Shown here: one piece after another, positions 1 through 8,255 of the stretch
Position numbering within the stretch: the first letter of the stretch is position 1
Layout: each line of letters begins with the position of its first letter
Source of the DNA: Nostocoides sp.
GTDB lineage: Bacteria > Actinomycetota > Actinomycetes > Actinomycetales > Dermatophilaceae
Direction of reading: 5' to 3'
DNA length: 64,000 bases
NCBI GenBank assembly: GCA_016716625.1
Contig: JADJVJ010000001.1
Coordinates: 1,775,548 to 1,839,547 of the forward strand
The notes under the pieces: model-generated
Seen by the model: the letters and a program-made list of their open reading frames with translations, nothing else
Told to the model about the DNA's origin: nothing
Databases searched by the model: none
Translations under genes and position numbers: made by a program

Positions 1-57
1 GATGTCCTCGGCGGAGGCGTCTCGGGCCACGCCGAGGTCGGCGTAGTAGTCGTTCAC
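1..57 (-). CDS. dnaJ: Chaperone DnaJ, N-terminal 19 codons (runs off left edge)
   Basis: The minus strand reads from a GTG at 57 and gives an N-terminus of the form M-N-D-Y-Y-A-D-L-G-V, continuing A-R-D-A-S-A-E-D-I. This is the start of the DnaJ J-domain, whose family opening is DYYEILGV. DnaJ is the Hsp40 co-chaperone that stimulates DnaK ATPase activity. It lies 14 bases downstream of the hrcA stop on the same strand, the usual actinobacterial hrcA-dnaJ operon, so it is probably under the CIRCE operator at 1154-1180. Only the first 19 residues are visible; the rest is outside the window. Confidence 0.9.
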   Translation of the reverse strand, partial: MNDYYADLGVARDASAEDI

Positions 58-71
58 GGGTTGGGGTGTCC

Positions 72-1124
72 TTACTCGGAGAGGATCCGGGAGACGTAGG
101 TCGCGACGGCCCGGACGGCGGCCATCGTCGTCGGGTAGTCCATGCGGGTGGGGCCGACCACGCCGAGTCCGGCGACGACCCCGGAGCCGACGCCATACCC
201 GGTGGAGACGATGGAGGTCGAGTGCAGCCCGGCATACGGGTTCTCGTGGCCGATCCGGACCGCTATGCCCGTCTGTTCGGCGGCGGTCCCGAGCAGGCGC
301 AGCAGCACGACGTGCTCCTCGAGGGCCTCCAGGACCGGGCCGAGGCTCGTCGGGAAGTCTGAGGTGACCCGGGTGAGGTTGGCGGTCCCGGCGAGGACGA
401 CGCGCTCTTCGCGCTCTTCGACCAGGCAGTCCCCCAGAGCGGTGGAGATCGCCTCGGCGAGCGGCCTCAGCGGCGGGGCAAGCCGACTCGACAGCGTGCT
501 GAGCCCCGAGGCAGCCTCACTGAGGGTGCGGCCCGCGACCACCTGATTGACCTCGAAACGCAGTTCGGCGAGAAAACGCTCGCCGGCCTCGGCGAGCAGG
601 TTGCCGCCTGCCGGGGCGCCAGCTCCGCCCCCGGTGTCGATGACACGCTGCTCGACCCGACCCGTTGTCGTGATGAGGACGACGAGCACCCGGTCGGGGG
701 CGATCGGCACCAGCTCGACATGCCGAACGCTTGACCGGGAGAGGGAGGGGTACTGGACGACGGCGACCTGCTGGGTCAGTGAGGCGAGCAGGCGCACGGT
801 GCGGTCGACGATGTCGTCAAGGTCGACGGCGCCGTGGAGAAAGGTCGAGATGGCCCGCTGTTCGGCTCCGGAGAGCGGCTTGACCGAGCTCAACCGGTCG
901 ACGAAGACCCGGTAGCCCGCATCGGTCGGCACCCGACCGGCGCTCGTGTGCGGGGCCGCGATGAGCCCCTCCTCCTCGAGTGCCGCCATGTCGTTGCGGA
1001 TCGTCGCCGCGGACACCCCCAGCTGATGGCGCTCCAGGAGTGCTTTGGAGCCCACCGGTTCGGAGGTCGAGACGAAGTCCTCGACGATGGCGCGAAGCAC
1101 CGCCAGCCGCCGGTCGTCGGTCAT
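72..1124 (-). CDS. hrcA: Heat-inducible transcription repressor HrcA
   Basis: A 350-residue protein, the usual HrcA length. HrcA represses class I heat-shock genes by binding CIRCE. The N-terminal winged helix-turn-helix (about residues 5-70) carries the family segment S-A-A-T-I-R-N-D-M near residues 38-46, followed by the GAF-like dimerisation region. The frame is open further upstream, but the ATG at 1124 is chosen because it starts MTDDRRLAVLRAI and is preceded by a strong AAGGAGG ribosome site. A perfect CIRCE palindrome lies 30 bases upstream, so the gene is almost certainly autoregulated. A TAGAAT at 1180-1185 (minus strand) abuts the operator and could be the -10 box; this is inference. 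dnaJ follows directly. Confidence 0.96.
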   Translation of the reverse strand: MTDDRRLAVLRAIVEDFVSTSEPVGSKALLERHQLGVSAATIRNDMAALEEEGLIAAPHTSAGRVPTDAGYRVFVDRLSSVKPLSGAEQRAISTFLHGAVDLDDIVDRTVRLLASLTQQVAVVQYPSLSRSSVRHVELVPIAPDRVLVVLITTTGRVEQRVIDTGGGAGAPAGGNLLAEAGERFLAELRFEVNQVVAGRTLSEAASGLSTLSSRLAPPLRPLAEAISTALGDCLVEEREERVVLAGTANLTRVTSDFPTSLGPVLEALEEHVVLLRLLGTAAEQTGIAVRIGHENPYAGLHSTSIVSTGYGVGSGVVAGLGVVGPTRMDYPTTMAAVRAVATYVSRILSE

Positions 1125-1153
1125 CGCTGCCACCTCCTTGTCCTGTCCTGGCC

Positions 1154-1180
1154 TTGGCACTCTCTGCGTGTGAGTGCCAA
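1154..1180. promoter_or_regulatory. CIRCE operator (HrcA binding site)
   Basis: TTGGCACTC, nine bases, GAGTGCCAA: a perfect 9-9-9 inverted repeat matching the CIRCE consensus TTAGCACTC-N9-GAGTGCTAA except at one symmetric pair. It lies between hrcA (start 1124, minus) and the divergent DUF3097 gene (start 1218, plus), so HrcA bound here could affect both. Confidence 0.95.
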
Positions 1181-1217
1181 TTCTACGGGGTACCGGCCGA
1201 GCCGATAGCGTGCCCGC

Positions 1218-2102
1218 GTGGACCGTTACGGCAAAGATGTGCTCGGGGGCGACTGGCGCCGTCCCCCGCGCGGGCGCACCGTCGACGTTTCCGCGGTCAC
1301 CGGCCTCGTCGTCGAGGAGGTTGAGACCGGGTTCTGCGGCGCGATCGTGCGGGTGGAGCGGGCCGGCGGTCAGTATGTCGTCCACCTCGAGGGCCGCCGG
1401 GGCGTGCTGCGGGGGTTCCCGCTCGGACCCGGCTTCCTCGTTGACGGGGCGCCGGTCCGGCTCACGCTCCCGGCGCGCCCCGGTGCGCGGGCCGCCACCG
1501 GGCCGGCCCGCACCGCGAGTGGTTCGCGGGCGGTGAGCGGACAGCGGGCCAGGGTAGCGATCGGGTCACGAATCTTCGTCGAGGGCCGGCACGACGCCGA
1601 GCTCGTGGAGAAGATCTGGGGCGCCGACCTGCGGCTCGAAGGAGTCGTTGTCGAGATGCTCGACGGGGTGGAGGATCTGGCCGCTGCCGTGCGTGACTTC
1701 GCCCCCGGCCCGGGTCGCCGGATGGGGGTGCTCGTGGACCACCTCGTCCCGGGGTCTAAGGAGACCCGGCTCGTCGAGGAGGCGCGAGCCCTGCGCCCGT
1801 ATGCCGCCCATCTGCTCATCGTCGGACACCCGTATGTCGACGTCTGGCAGTCGGTTCGCCCGGAAAGGCTCGGGATTGCGGCCTGGCCGAAGATCCCCCA
1901 CGCGGAGTCGTGGAAGCACGGTGTCTGCGCGCGGCTCGGCTGGCCCCATGAGAGCGTCACCGACCTCGCCCATACCTGGCGCCGCATCCTCGGTTCGGTC
2001 TCGACGTATACCCATGTCGAGCCCGCGCTCCTGGGCCGGGTGGAGGAACTCATCGACTTCGTCACGGCCCCGGGGCAGGATCCTGGTCAGGGCACCCCCT
2101 GA
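1218..2102 (+). CDS. DUF3097 family protein
   Basis: A 294-residue protein from a GTG at 1218. Sequence and position match the DUF3097 family, which is conserved next to hrcA in actinobacteria and has no assigned function. After an N-terminal segment of about 110 residues, the middle carries an I-F-V-E-G-R-H-D-A-E-L stretch followed by acidic V-E-M-L-D-G and V-L-V-D-H motifs. These resemble the conserved acidic positions of a TOPRIM-type nucleic-acid fold; that resemblance is inference. The start is 38 bases from CIRCE and divergent from hrcA, so heat-shock control is possible. No signal peptide or membrane segment. Confidence 0.8.
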   Translation: MDRYGKDVLGGDWRRPPRGRTVDVSAVTGLVVEEVETGFCGAIVRVERAGGQYVVHLEGRRGVLRGFPLGPGFLVDGAPVRLTLPARPGARAATGPARTASGSRAVSGQRARVAIGSRIFVEGRHDAELVEKIWGADLRLEGVVVEMLDGVEDLAAAVRDFAPGPGRRMGVLVDHLVPGSKETRLVEEARALRPYAAHLLIVGHPYVDVWQSVRPERLGIAAWPKIPHAESWKHGVCARLGWPHESVTDLAHTWRRILGSVSTYTHVEPALLGRVEELIDFVTAPGQDPGQGTP

Positions 2103-2176
2103 CCGGACCCCGACCAGGCCCCTGGCCGGTTCCGCCAGGCCTGTCCCTGGCGTCGCGCGTGTGCTCGAATGGTGAC

Positions 2177-2728
2177 ATGACCGAGCAGCAGCCCACCCCG
2201 CCCACCTCCGAGCCCGACGCGACCATGCCCGTTCCGCCGCCCCCGGCGCAGATGCCCACGGCAGAACTGCCGCCCGCGCAGACACCCCCGCCTCCGCCGC
2301 CCCCGCCGCCCGCACAGGCCGCTCCGGCATACGCCCCGCCGCCGCAGGGCGCCCAAGGGTACGCGCCCCAGCAGAATCCCATGTCCCCGGGCGAGGAGCG
2401 CACGGTGGGCCTGAGTGCGCACGGCATCGCGGCCGCCGCGACGTTCTTCTCCGCGGGCACTCTGGGGTTTGTCGCCGCCCTGGTCCTCTACCTCATGTAT
2501 AAGGACCGGGGACCGTTTGCCCGCGCGCACACCGCGAATGCCCTCAACGTCCAGATCACGGCCGGGATCATCATGCTCATCTCGCTGCCGCTCATGCTCG
2601 TGCTCATCGGCTTCGCCACCTACGGAATCGCCTTTGTCATGGCCCTCGTCCTGCACATCCAGGGAGCGATCAAGGCCAGTGACGGCCAGTGGTGGGACCC
2701 GCCGTTCACGATCAAGTTCGTACGCTGA
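2177..2728 (+). CDS. DUF4870 domain membrane protein with proline-rich N-terminus
   Basis: A 183-residue protein. Residues 1-75 are low-complexity and rich in Pro, Gln and Ala, including a run of nine prolines. Residues from about 80 form a DUF4870 domain: two or three hydrophobic helices, with the characteristic charged loop K-D-R-G-P-F-A-R-A-H and the A-L-N-V-Q-I helix. The function of DUF4870 is unknown; the N-terminus is probably a cytoplasmic disordered tail. The ATG at 2177 is preferred to an in-frame upstream GTG at 2159. The gene ends four bases before the convergent hemW stop. Confidence 0.8.
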   Translation: MTEQQPTPPTSEPDATMPVPPPPAQMPTAELPPAQTPPPPPPPPPAQAAPAYAPPPQGAQGYAPQQNPMSPGEERTVGLSAHGIAAAATFFSAGTLGFVAALVLYLMYKDRGPFARAHTANALNVQITAGIIMLISLPLMLVLIGFATYGIAFVMALVLHIQGAIKASDGQWWDPPFTIKFVR

Positions 2729-2731
2729 GCC

Positions 2732-3961
2732 TCACCCGCTGAGCAGTTCGCGCACGACAAGGTCAGCGAGCAGCCTCCCCCGTAGCGTGAGCACCACGGT
2801 GCGGTCCCGCACGGCCGCCACCCCCTCGACGAGCCCGTCGGCCACGAGCGCGCCCACCCGCGCGCGGCCGGCGGGCTCGAGGTGGTCCAAGGGCAACCCG
2901 TCGGCGAGCCGCAGGCGGAGCATCACGAGTTCTTCGAGCCGCTCCCTCGGGGTGAGCACCTCACGCGCCGCTGCCGGGGAGCGGCCTTGACCGAGGAGTT
3001 CGGTGTAGCGCGTCGGGTGCTTGTGGTTCCACCAGCGCACCCCGCCGACGTGGCTGTGCGCCCCGGGGCCGATCCCCCACCAGTCTCCGCCGACCCAGTA
3101 GCCGAGGTTGTGCCGCGAACGAGCGGCGGGGTCACGGGCCCAGTTGCTCACTTCGTACCAAGCGAAGCCGGCCCCCCGCAGCACCTCCTCGGCGATCTCG
3201 TACTTGGCCGCTTCGTCGTCCGGGTCCGGCGCGAGGACCTCACCCCGGCGGACCCGGCGGGCGAGCGCGGTGCCGTCCTCGACGACGAGGGCGTAGGCGG
3301 AGATGTGGTCCGCACCGGTGTCCAGGGCCGCCTCGAGCGAACGGCGCCAGTCCGCGAGGGACTCCCCCGGCGTGCCGTAGATGAGGTCGAGGCTGGTCTG
3401 TAGGCCGGCATCGCGGGCCGCAGCCACCGCTGCCGGGACGGAAGAGGGGCCATGTGTCCGGTCCAGGGTAGCCAGGACGTGGGGCACCGCGGACTGCATC
3501 CCCACCGAGAGCCGGGTGACCCCGGCGGCCGCGAGGCGGGTGAGCCGCTGCGGGTCAACCGTGTCCGGGTTGGCCTCCACGGTGACCTCGGCTCCGGGGG
3601 CGAGACCGAAGCTCTGCTCGACCTCCTCAAGCAGAGCGACAAGCTCATCGGTGGGCAGCATCGTCGGAGTCCCCCCGCCGAAGAACACCGTGTCGAGGGC
3701 CCGCCCGGGCCGGAGAACCTCGCCGGCGAGCCGGATCTCGGCCCGCGCGCCCACGGCATACGCGGCGGTCGTCGCACCGCGAGCGCCCGCGAGTTCGCCC
3801 AGGGTGTAGGTGTTGAAGTCGCAATAGCCGCAGCGCACCGCGCAGAACGGTACGTGGACGTAGAGCCCGAACGGCCGCCCACCCCGCGCGTATGCCGTCA
3901 GCGCAAACTCCGGGAGGGAGCCGTCAGCGGGACTGGGCTCCCCCGAAGGCAGCTGCGGCAT
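2732..3961 (-). CDS. hemW: Radical SAM heme chaperone HemW
   Basis: A 409-residue protein of the HemN/HemW radical SAM family. The cluster motif C-A-V-R-C-G-Y-C (CX3CX2C) lies near residues 41-48 and is followed by D-F, as in HemW; coproporphyrinogen dehydrogenase HemN has a fourth cysteine there. The GGGTP motif that follows and the later H-N-L-G-Y-W and G-I-G-P-G-A-H-S segments are also family hallmarks. HemW binds heme and delivers it to respiratory enzymes. The gene lies in the conserved hrcA/hemW/lepA/holA neighbourhood. It is often annotated as oxygen-independent coproporphyrinogen oxidase, which the missing fourth cysteine argues against. Confidence 0.92.
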   Translation of the reverse strand: MPQLPSGEPSPADGSLPEFALTAYARGGRPFGLYVHVPFCAVRCGYCDFNTYTLGELAGARGATTAAYAVGARAEIRLAGEVLRPGRALDTVFFGGGTPTMLPTDELVALLEEVEQSFGLAPGAEVTVEANPDTVDPQRLTRLAAAGVTRLSVGMQSAVPHVLATLDRTHGPSSVPAAVAAARDAGLQTSLDLIYGTPGESLADWRRSLEAALDTGADHISAYALVVEDGTALARRVRRGEVLAPDPDDEAAKYEIAEEVLRGAGFAWYEVSNWARDPAARSRHNLGYWVGGDWWGIGPGAHSHVGGVRWWNHKHPTRYTELLGQGRSPAAAREVLTPRERLEELVMLRLRLADGLPLDHLEPAGRARVGALVADGLVEGVAAVRDRTVVLTLRGRLLADLVVRELLSG

Positions 3962-3974
3962 GCGTGGGCGTCAC

Positions 3975-5111
3975 CTAGTGGCGACGGTGACGCAGAACCG
4001 CGGGCCGCCGCAGCGCAAGCAGCAGGCCGAGTCCGATGAGACCGACGGCCGTCAGCAGATAAGGCTTCAGGTCGAAGGCCGCCCCGGTCGCCGGCAGGGT
4101 CGGAGTCGGCGTGGGGGTCGGAGTAGGTGTGGGTGTCGGAGTAGGCGTTTGCGTGGTGGTGCCGGTGGCCTTGCCGCCGACGACGAAACGCCTGGTGGCG
4201 TCCTTGACGACCACGGGTTCCTGGCCGTAGATCGAGACGTCAGCGATATTGCGGTAAACCTCAAGCGTCGGGTCGGTGATCGTCGCGTCACCCATGACGC
4301 GGACCATCGAGTCCGGGGGAACGTTGCGCAGGACGAGTTGGAACCCGTTGGGCCGGTTCGGCGCCGGGCACTCCAAGGTGTAGTCGACCGCGGGCCACGC
4401 CTGGTAGGCCCCGATGACCCCACCGGGAGCCGGAGCGACCGCAATGTTGGCGGGACTGGCGAGGATCGAGGCACAGTCGATGGCGATGCCATCGGCGGGC
4501 CGATCGGTGAAGCGCACACTGCGGGCCGCGTTCGGAGCCGCAGAGAGGGTCGACGCGGTGATGACCCAACTGAGGCTGTCTTGCGTCGTCGGATCGCTCC
4601 AGAAGAGACGCTTGCCCGTGGTCGGGACTGCTGGGTCGGTGCCGTTGATCGTCACCGTGTCGGTGAAGCCGCCGAAGTCGACATCGACCACGTCGCCCTC
4701 CGTGACCTTCGTCTTGTCCCACACGGCCTCCAGGGCCGCGGTCCCGGTGACGACCTCATGGGTGTCGACATAGTTGGTGAAGGTAAACACCGCAGTGCCG
4801 CCGCTCACGACGACCGTGGCGACTATGGCGCCCGTGGCCGGGTCGAGGATGTTGAAGGTCGCGGCGACCCACTTCATCGTGTCCGGAACGACGATGGTCG
4901 CGGTGTCCCCGGCCCGCACATCCGGCGGCACCGTGAAGGCGACGCTGACCTCCATCCGCGAGTTGATCGTGGTGTCTGTTTGCACCACGTGGATGTCGGT
5001 GAAAACGTCGGAACGATCGGCGGCCCGAGCGACGCCCGGGAGGAAGAGCACGAGGAGGAGCGCCAAGGCTGCGGACAGCACCCGATGGACACTCCTGCGA
5101 CCGCTGGCCAT
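3975..5111 (-). CDS. LPXTG-anchored surface protein with Ig-like adhesin modules
   Basis: A 378-residue exported protein. The start at 5111 gives a clear signal peptide (R-R-S-V-H-R, a hydrophobic core, then A-R-A-A). The body resembles the N-terminal modules of Gram-positive adhesins: V-A-F-T-V-P near residue 50 and a later D-T-V-T-I-N-G-T segment. It is followed by a Thr-Pro dipeptide repeat (about positions 4093-4150) that would span the wall. The C-terminus has the sortase signal L-P-A-T-G, a hydrophobic helix and a basic tail (H-R-R-H). No sortase gene is visible in the window. The in-frame extension upstream to 5399 is rejected because it would bury the signal peptide. Confidence 0.82.
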   Translation of the reverse strand: MASGRRSVHRVLSAALALLLVLFLPGVARAADRSDVFTDIHVVQTDTTINSRMEVSVAFTVPPDVRAGDTATIVVPDTMKWVAATFNILDPATGAIVATVVVSGGTAVFTFTNYVDTHEVVTGTAALEAVWDKTKVTEGDVVDVDFGGFTDTVTINGTDPAVPTTGKRLFWSDPTTQDSLSWVITASTLSAAPNAARSVRFTDRPADGIAIDCASILASPANIAVAPAPGGVIGAYQAWPAVDYTLECPAPNRPNGFQLVLRNVPPDSMVRVMGDATITDPTLEVYRNIADVSIYGQEPVVVKDATRRFVVGGKATGTTTQTPTPTPTPTPTPTPTPTLPATGAAFDLKPYLLTAVGLIGLGLLLALRRPAVLRHRRH

Positions 5112-5203
5112 GAGTGGTACCCCTAAGAAACCGTGAGTGAGTCCACTCAACTTACCAAGCCGGGCTGGGCGGGGGCAACGGACCTGCGACAACGTGTGGA
5201 TAA

Positions 5204-5665
5204 CTATGTGCGGGGCTTCTCGCTCACATAGATCGTGATGACCCCCTCGACCACGACGGTGCCGTCCGTGCGCATGGCCCGCACCCGGACCGGCACGTCC
5301 CCGACCTCGGCCCAGTCCGCAGGATCGGTGTCCGCGACACAGAGCAGATCGGTGGTCGACTTCGCGACATACGAGACCGACATCCCCTTGGGGATCCACC
5401 GGCGGCCCGGCGGCGTGGTCGCCTCGGCGAGCAGACCCATCGCCGCCTCGAGGCCGTTACAGACGGCGATCGCGTGAACGGTGCCGATGTGGTTCTGCAC
5501 GGCGCGACGCTTGCGGATCGTCAGCTCGGCGTGGTGCGGCCGGACCTCGCGCACCTGGGGGCGGACCGTGGCGAAGTAGGGCGCTTTCTGCGCAAACGCG
5601 ATCGAAAACAGCCGCTTGCCCTGGGGCATGGAGGTGAGCCGACGGTAGAGGGCGAAGGTATCCAT
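5204..5665 (-). CDS. DUF4442 hotdog-fold thioesterase-like protein
   Basis: A 153-residue protein matching the DUF4442 family, which has the hotdog fold of PaaI-type acyl-CoA thioesterases. The central A-V-Q-N-H-I-G-T-V-H-A-I segment with N, H and G positions matches the family's putative active-site helix, and the C-terminal strand V-V-E-G-V-I-T-I-Y-V is typical. Substrate unknown. The start at 5665 is chosen because upstream in-frame codons encode sequence with no family resemblance. It is transcribed away from the NUDIX gene that starts at 5746. Confidence 0.72.
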   Translation of the reverse strand: MDTFALYRRLTSMPQGKRLFSIAFAQKAPYFATVRPQVREVRPHHAELTIRKRRAVQNHIGTVHAIAVCNGLEAAMGLLAEATTPPGRRWIPKGMSVSYVAKSTTDLLCVADTDPADWAEVGDVPVRVRAMRTDGTVVVEGVITIYVSEKPRT

Positions 5666-5745
5666 CACGGGAGCCGACCCTACCCGCCGGTATGCCGGGC
5701 CGTCGGCCAGCGTGGGCTGCCTCACCCAGGCGCTAACGTGGCGGC

Positions 5746-6300
5746 GTGACCCATCTGGAACACGGTCCCGAGGACCTGGCTGATCGCCGTCGCGTCCATG
5801 AACGCCGGGCCGTGCGCGTGCTCGTCGTCGATGAGGACGAACGACTACTCCTCTTCGAGGACTCCGACCTGGGCCTGGACCCGGTCCCGCACTGGTGGAT
5901 CACGCCGGGCGGCGGGGTGGACCCTGGGGAGAGCGACCTTCAGGCCGCGGTCCGGGAGATCGCCGAAGAGACCGGGCTGGAGATCAACGCCACCGACCTC
6001 GTCGGGCCGGTCGCGCGGCGCCATGTGGTCCACGGCTACAGCGACATTGTGGTTCACCAGGACGAGGTCTACTTCGTCCTGGCCGTGCCGGCCTTCGAGG
6101 TCTCCACAGCGGGCCACACCGAGGAGGAGCAGCGCACCGTGCACGACATCCGCTGGTGGCCGGCCCAGGACCTCACCGAGGGCGTCGAGATCTGGCCGCG
6201 TGACCTCCTCTTGGTGCTCGCCCTCGCCGGGGATCCGCAGTCTTGGGCCGCAGGCCCGGTTGACCTCGGCGTCAGCGAGGAGTCGACCGTCCCCGCGTGA
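5746..6300 (+). CDS. NUDIX hydrolase
   Basis: A 184-residue protein from a GTG start. The NUDIX box G-X5-E-X7-R-E-U-X-E-E-X-G is complete near residues 65-90 (G-G-G-V-D-P-G-E then R-E-I-A-E-E-T-G-L). These enzymes hydrolyse nucleoside diphosphates linked to another group, using the box glutamates to bind Mg2+ or Mn2+. The substrate cannot be read from sequence. Cytosolic, with no signal peptide. The gene stands alone, convergent with lepA. Confidence 0.87.
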   Translation: MTHLEHGPEDLADRRRVHERRAVRVLVVDEDERLLLFEDSDLGLDPVPHWWITPGGGVDPGESDLQAAVREIAEETGLEINATDLVGPVARRHVVHGYSDIVVHQDEVYFVLAVPAFEVSTAGHTEEEQRTVHDIRWWPAQDLTEGVEIWPRDLLLVLALAGDPQSWAAGPVDLGVSEESTVPA

Positions 6301-6324
6301 CCGGGTGGCGGCCGCACTCCCGGG

Positions 6325-8197
6325 CTAGTTCTTCTTCTTCTCTGCGCCCGCGCCGTCGCTCTGCAGAGCAGCGATGAAGGCCTCCTGGGGCACCTCGACC
6401 CGGCCGACCATCTTCATCCGCTTCTTGCCCTCCTTCTGCTTCTCGAGGAGCTTGCGTTTGCGGGTGATGTCACCGCCGTAGCACTTGGCGAGGACGTCCT
6501 TGCGGATCGCCCGGATGTTCTCCCGGGCGATGATCCGGCTGCCGATGGCGGCCTGGATCGGCACCTCGAACTGCTGGCGCGGAATGAGTTCCTTGAGTTT
6601 GCTCGCCATCATCACGCCATACCCGTAGGCCCGATCCTTGTGGACGATCGCGGAGAAGGCGTCCACAGTCTCTCCCCTGGAGCAGGATGTCGACCTTGAC
6701 CAGGTCGGCCCCTTGGTCCCCGTCCGCTTCGTAGTCCAGGCTGGCGTACCCCCGGGTGCGGGACTTGAGCTGGTCGAAGAAGTCGAAGACGATCTCGGCC
6801 AGCGGCAGGGTGTAGCGCATCTCCACCCGGTCCTCGGAGAGGTAGTCCATCCCCCGCAGGCTCCCCCGCTTGCCTTGGCAGAGCTCCATGATGGCGCCGA
6901 TGAATTCGCTCGGTGCCAGGATCGTGGCCCGGACCACCGGTTCGCGGACCTCGGCGACCTTGCCGTCGGGGAACTCGCTGGGGTTGGTGACGACGATCTC
7001 CCTACCGTCCTCCATCGTCACGTCATAGACGACGTTGGGTTGGGTGGAGATGAGGTCGAGGTTGAACTCGCGTTCGAGCCGCTCCCGGACGATCTCCAGG
7101 TGGAGCAGCCCGAGGAACCCGCAGCGGAACCCGAACCCGAGCGCCGCCGAGGTCTCCGGCTCGTACACCAGCGCCGCGTCGTTGAGTTTTAGCTTGTCGA
7201 GGGCGTCCCGCAGGTCGGGGTAGTCCGAGCCGTCGATGGGGTAGAGCCCGGCGAACACCATCGGCTTGGGGTCGCGGTAGCCGCCGAGCACCTCGGTCGC
7301 GGGCTTCCCGGCGTTGGTCACCGTGTCCCCCACCCGGGACTGTCGGACATCCTTGACGCCCGTGATGAGGTAGCCGACCTCGCCCACCCCGAGGCCCTTC
7401 CCGGGGACCGGCTCCGGGCTGATCACCCCGATCTCGAGGAGCTCGTGGGTGGCCCTGGTCGACATCATGACGATGCGCTCACGCGGGTTGAGGTTGCCGT
7501 CGATGACCCGGACGTACGTGACCACCCCGCGGTAGGTGTCGTAGACCGAGTCGAAGATCATCGCCCGCGCCGGAGCGTCCGCCCGACCCACCGGCGGAGG
7601 GATCTGCGCGACGATCTCGTCGAGCAGGATCTCCACCCCAACCCCGGTCTTGCCGGAGACCCGGAAACAGGCGCTCGGCTCGCAGCCGATGAGCCCGGCG
7701 AGTTCCTCGGCGTACTTCTCCGGCTGGGCCGCCGGCAGGTCGATCTTGTTGAGCACCGGGATGATGGTGAGGTCGTTCTCCATCGCGAGATACAGGTTGG
7801 CCAGGGTCTGCGCCTCGATGCCCTGGGCCGCGTCGACGAGGAGCACCGCGCCTTCGCAGGCAGCCAGGCTGCGGCTCACCTCGTAGGTGAAGTCCACGTG
7901 GCCAGGGGTGTCGATCATGTTGAGGATGTATGGCGTGCGCTCGCCCTGGGGGCCGGCGCTCTCCCACGGCATCCGCACCGCCTGCGACTTGATGGTGATG
8001 CCGCGCTCGCGCTCGATGTCCATCCGGTCGAGGTACTGCGCCCGCATGGCCCGGTCGTCGACCACCCCGGTGATCTGGAGCATGCGGTCGGCCAGGGTCG
8101 ACTTGCCATGGTCGATGTGCGCGATGATGCAGAAGTTGCGGATCGAGTCCGGCGGCGTCGCGTGCGGCTGGAGCACGGTACGGGCGCGGGGAGACAC
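6325..8197 (-). CDS. lepA: Elongation factor 4 (LepA), with one apparent frameshift near 6670
   Basis: LepA is a ribosome-bound translational GTPase. GTPase motifs are clear: A-H-I-D-H-G-K-S, D-T-P-G-H-V-D-F and N-K-I-D. The C-terminus ends K-R-K-L-L-E-K-Q-K-E-G-K-K-R as in LepA, followed by a Lys tail. The frame holds from a GTG at 8197 to about 6675, where D-I-L-L-Q-G runs into another frame. Removing one base in the CAGGGGAGAGAC run (6667-6680) gives Q-G-E-T-V-D-A-F and continues to the stop at 6325, about 623 residues. LepA has no known programmed shift here, so a consensus error is the likelier explanation. The downstream half retains good LepA sequence. Confidence 0.88.
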
Positions 8198-8255
8198 GGG
8201 GCGACAGACCTTCTCAGGGGCGGTGGGGTGTGGGCGGGCGTCCAGTGTCCCACGT

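Noticed and set aside
6660..6685. Programmed ribosomal frameshift in lepA
   Set aside because: No slippery heptamer or conserved stimulator is visible and LepA is not known to use one; sequence error explains it better.
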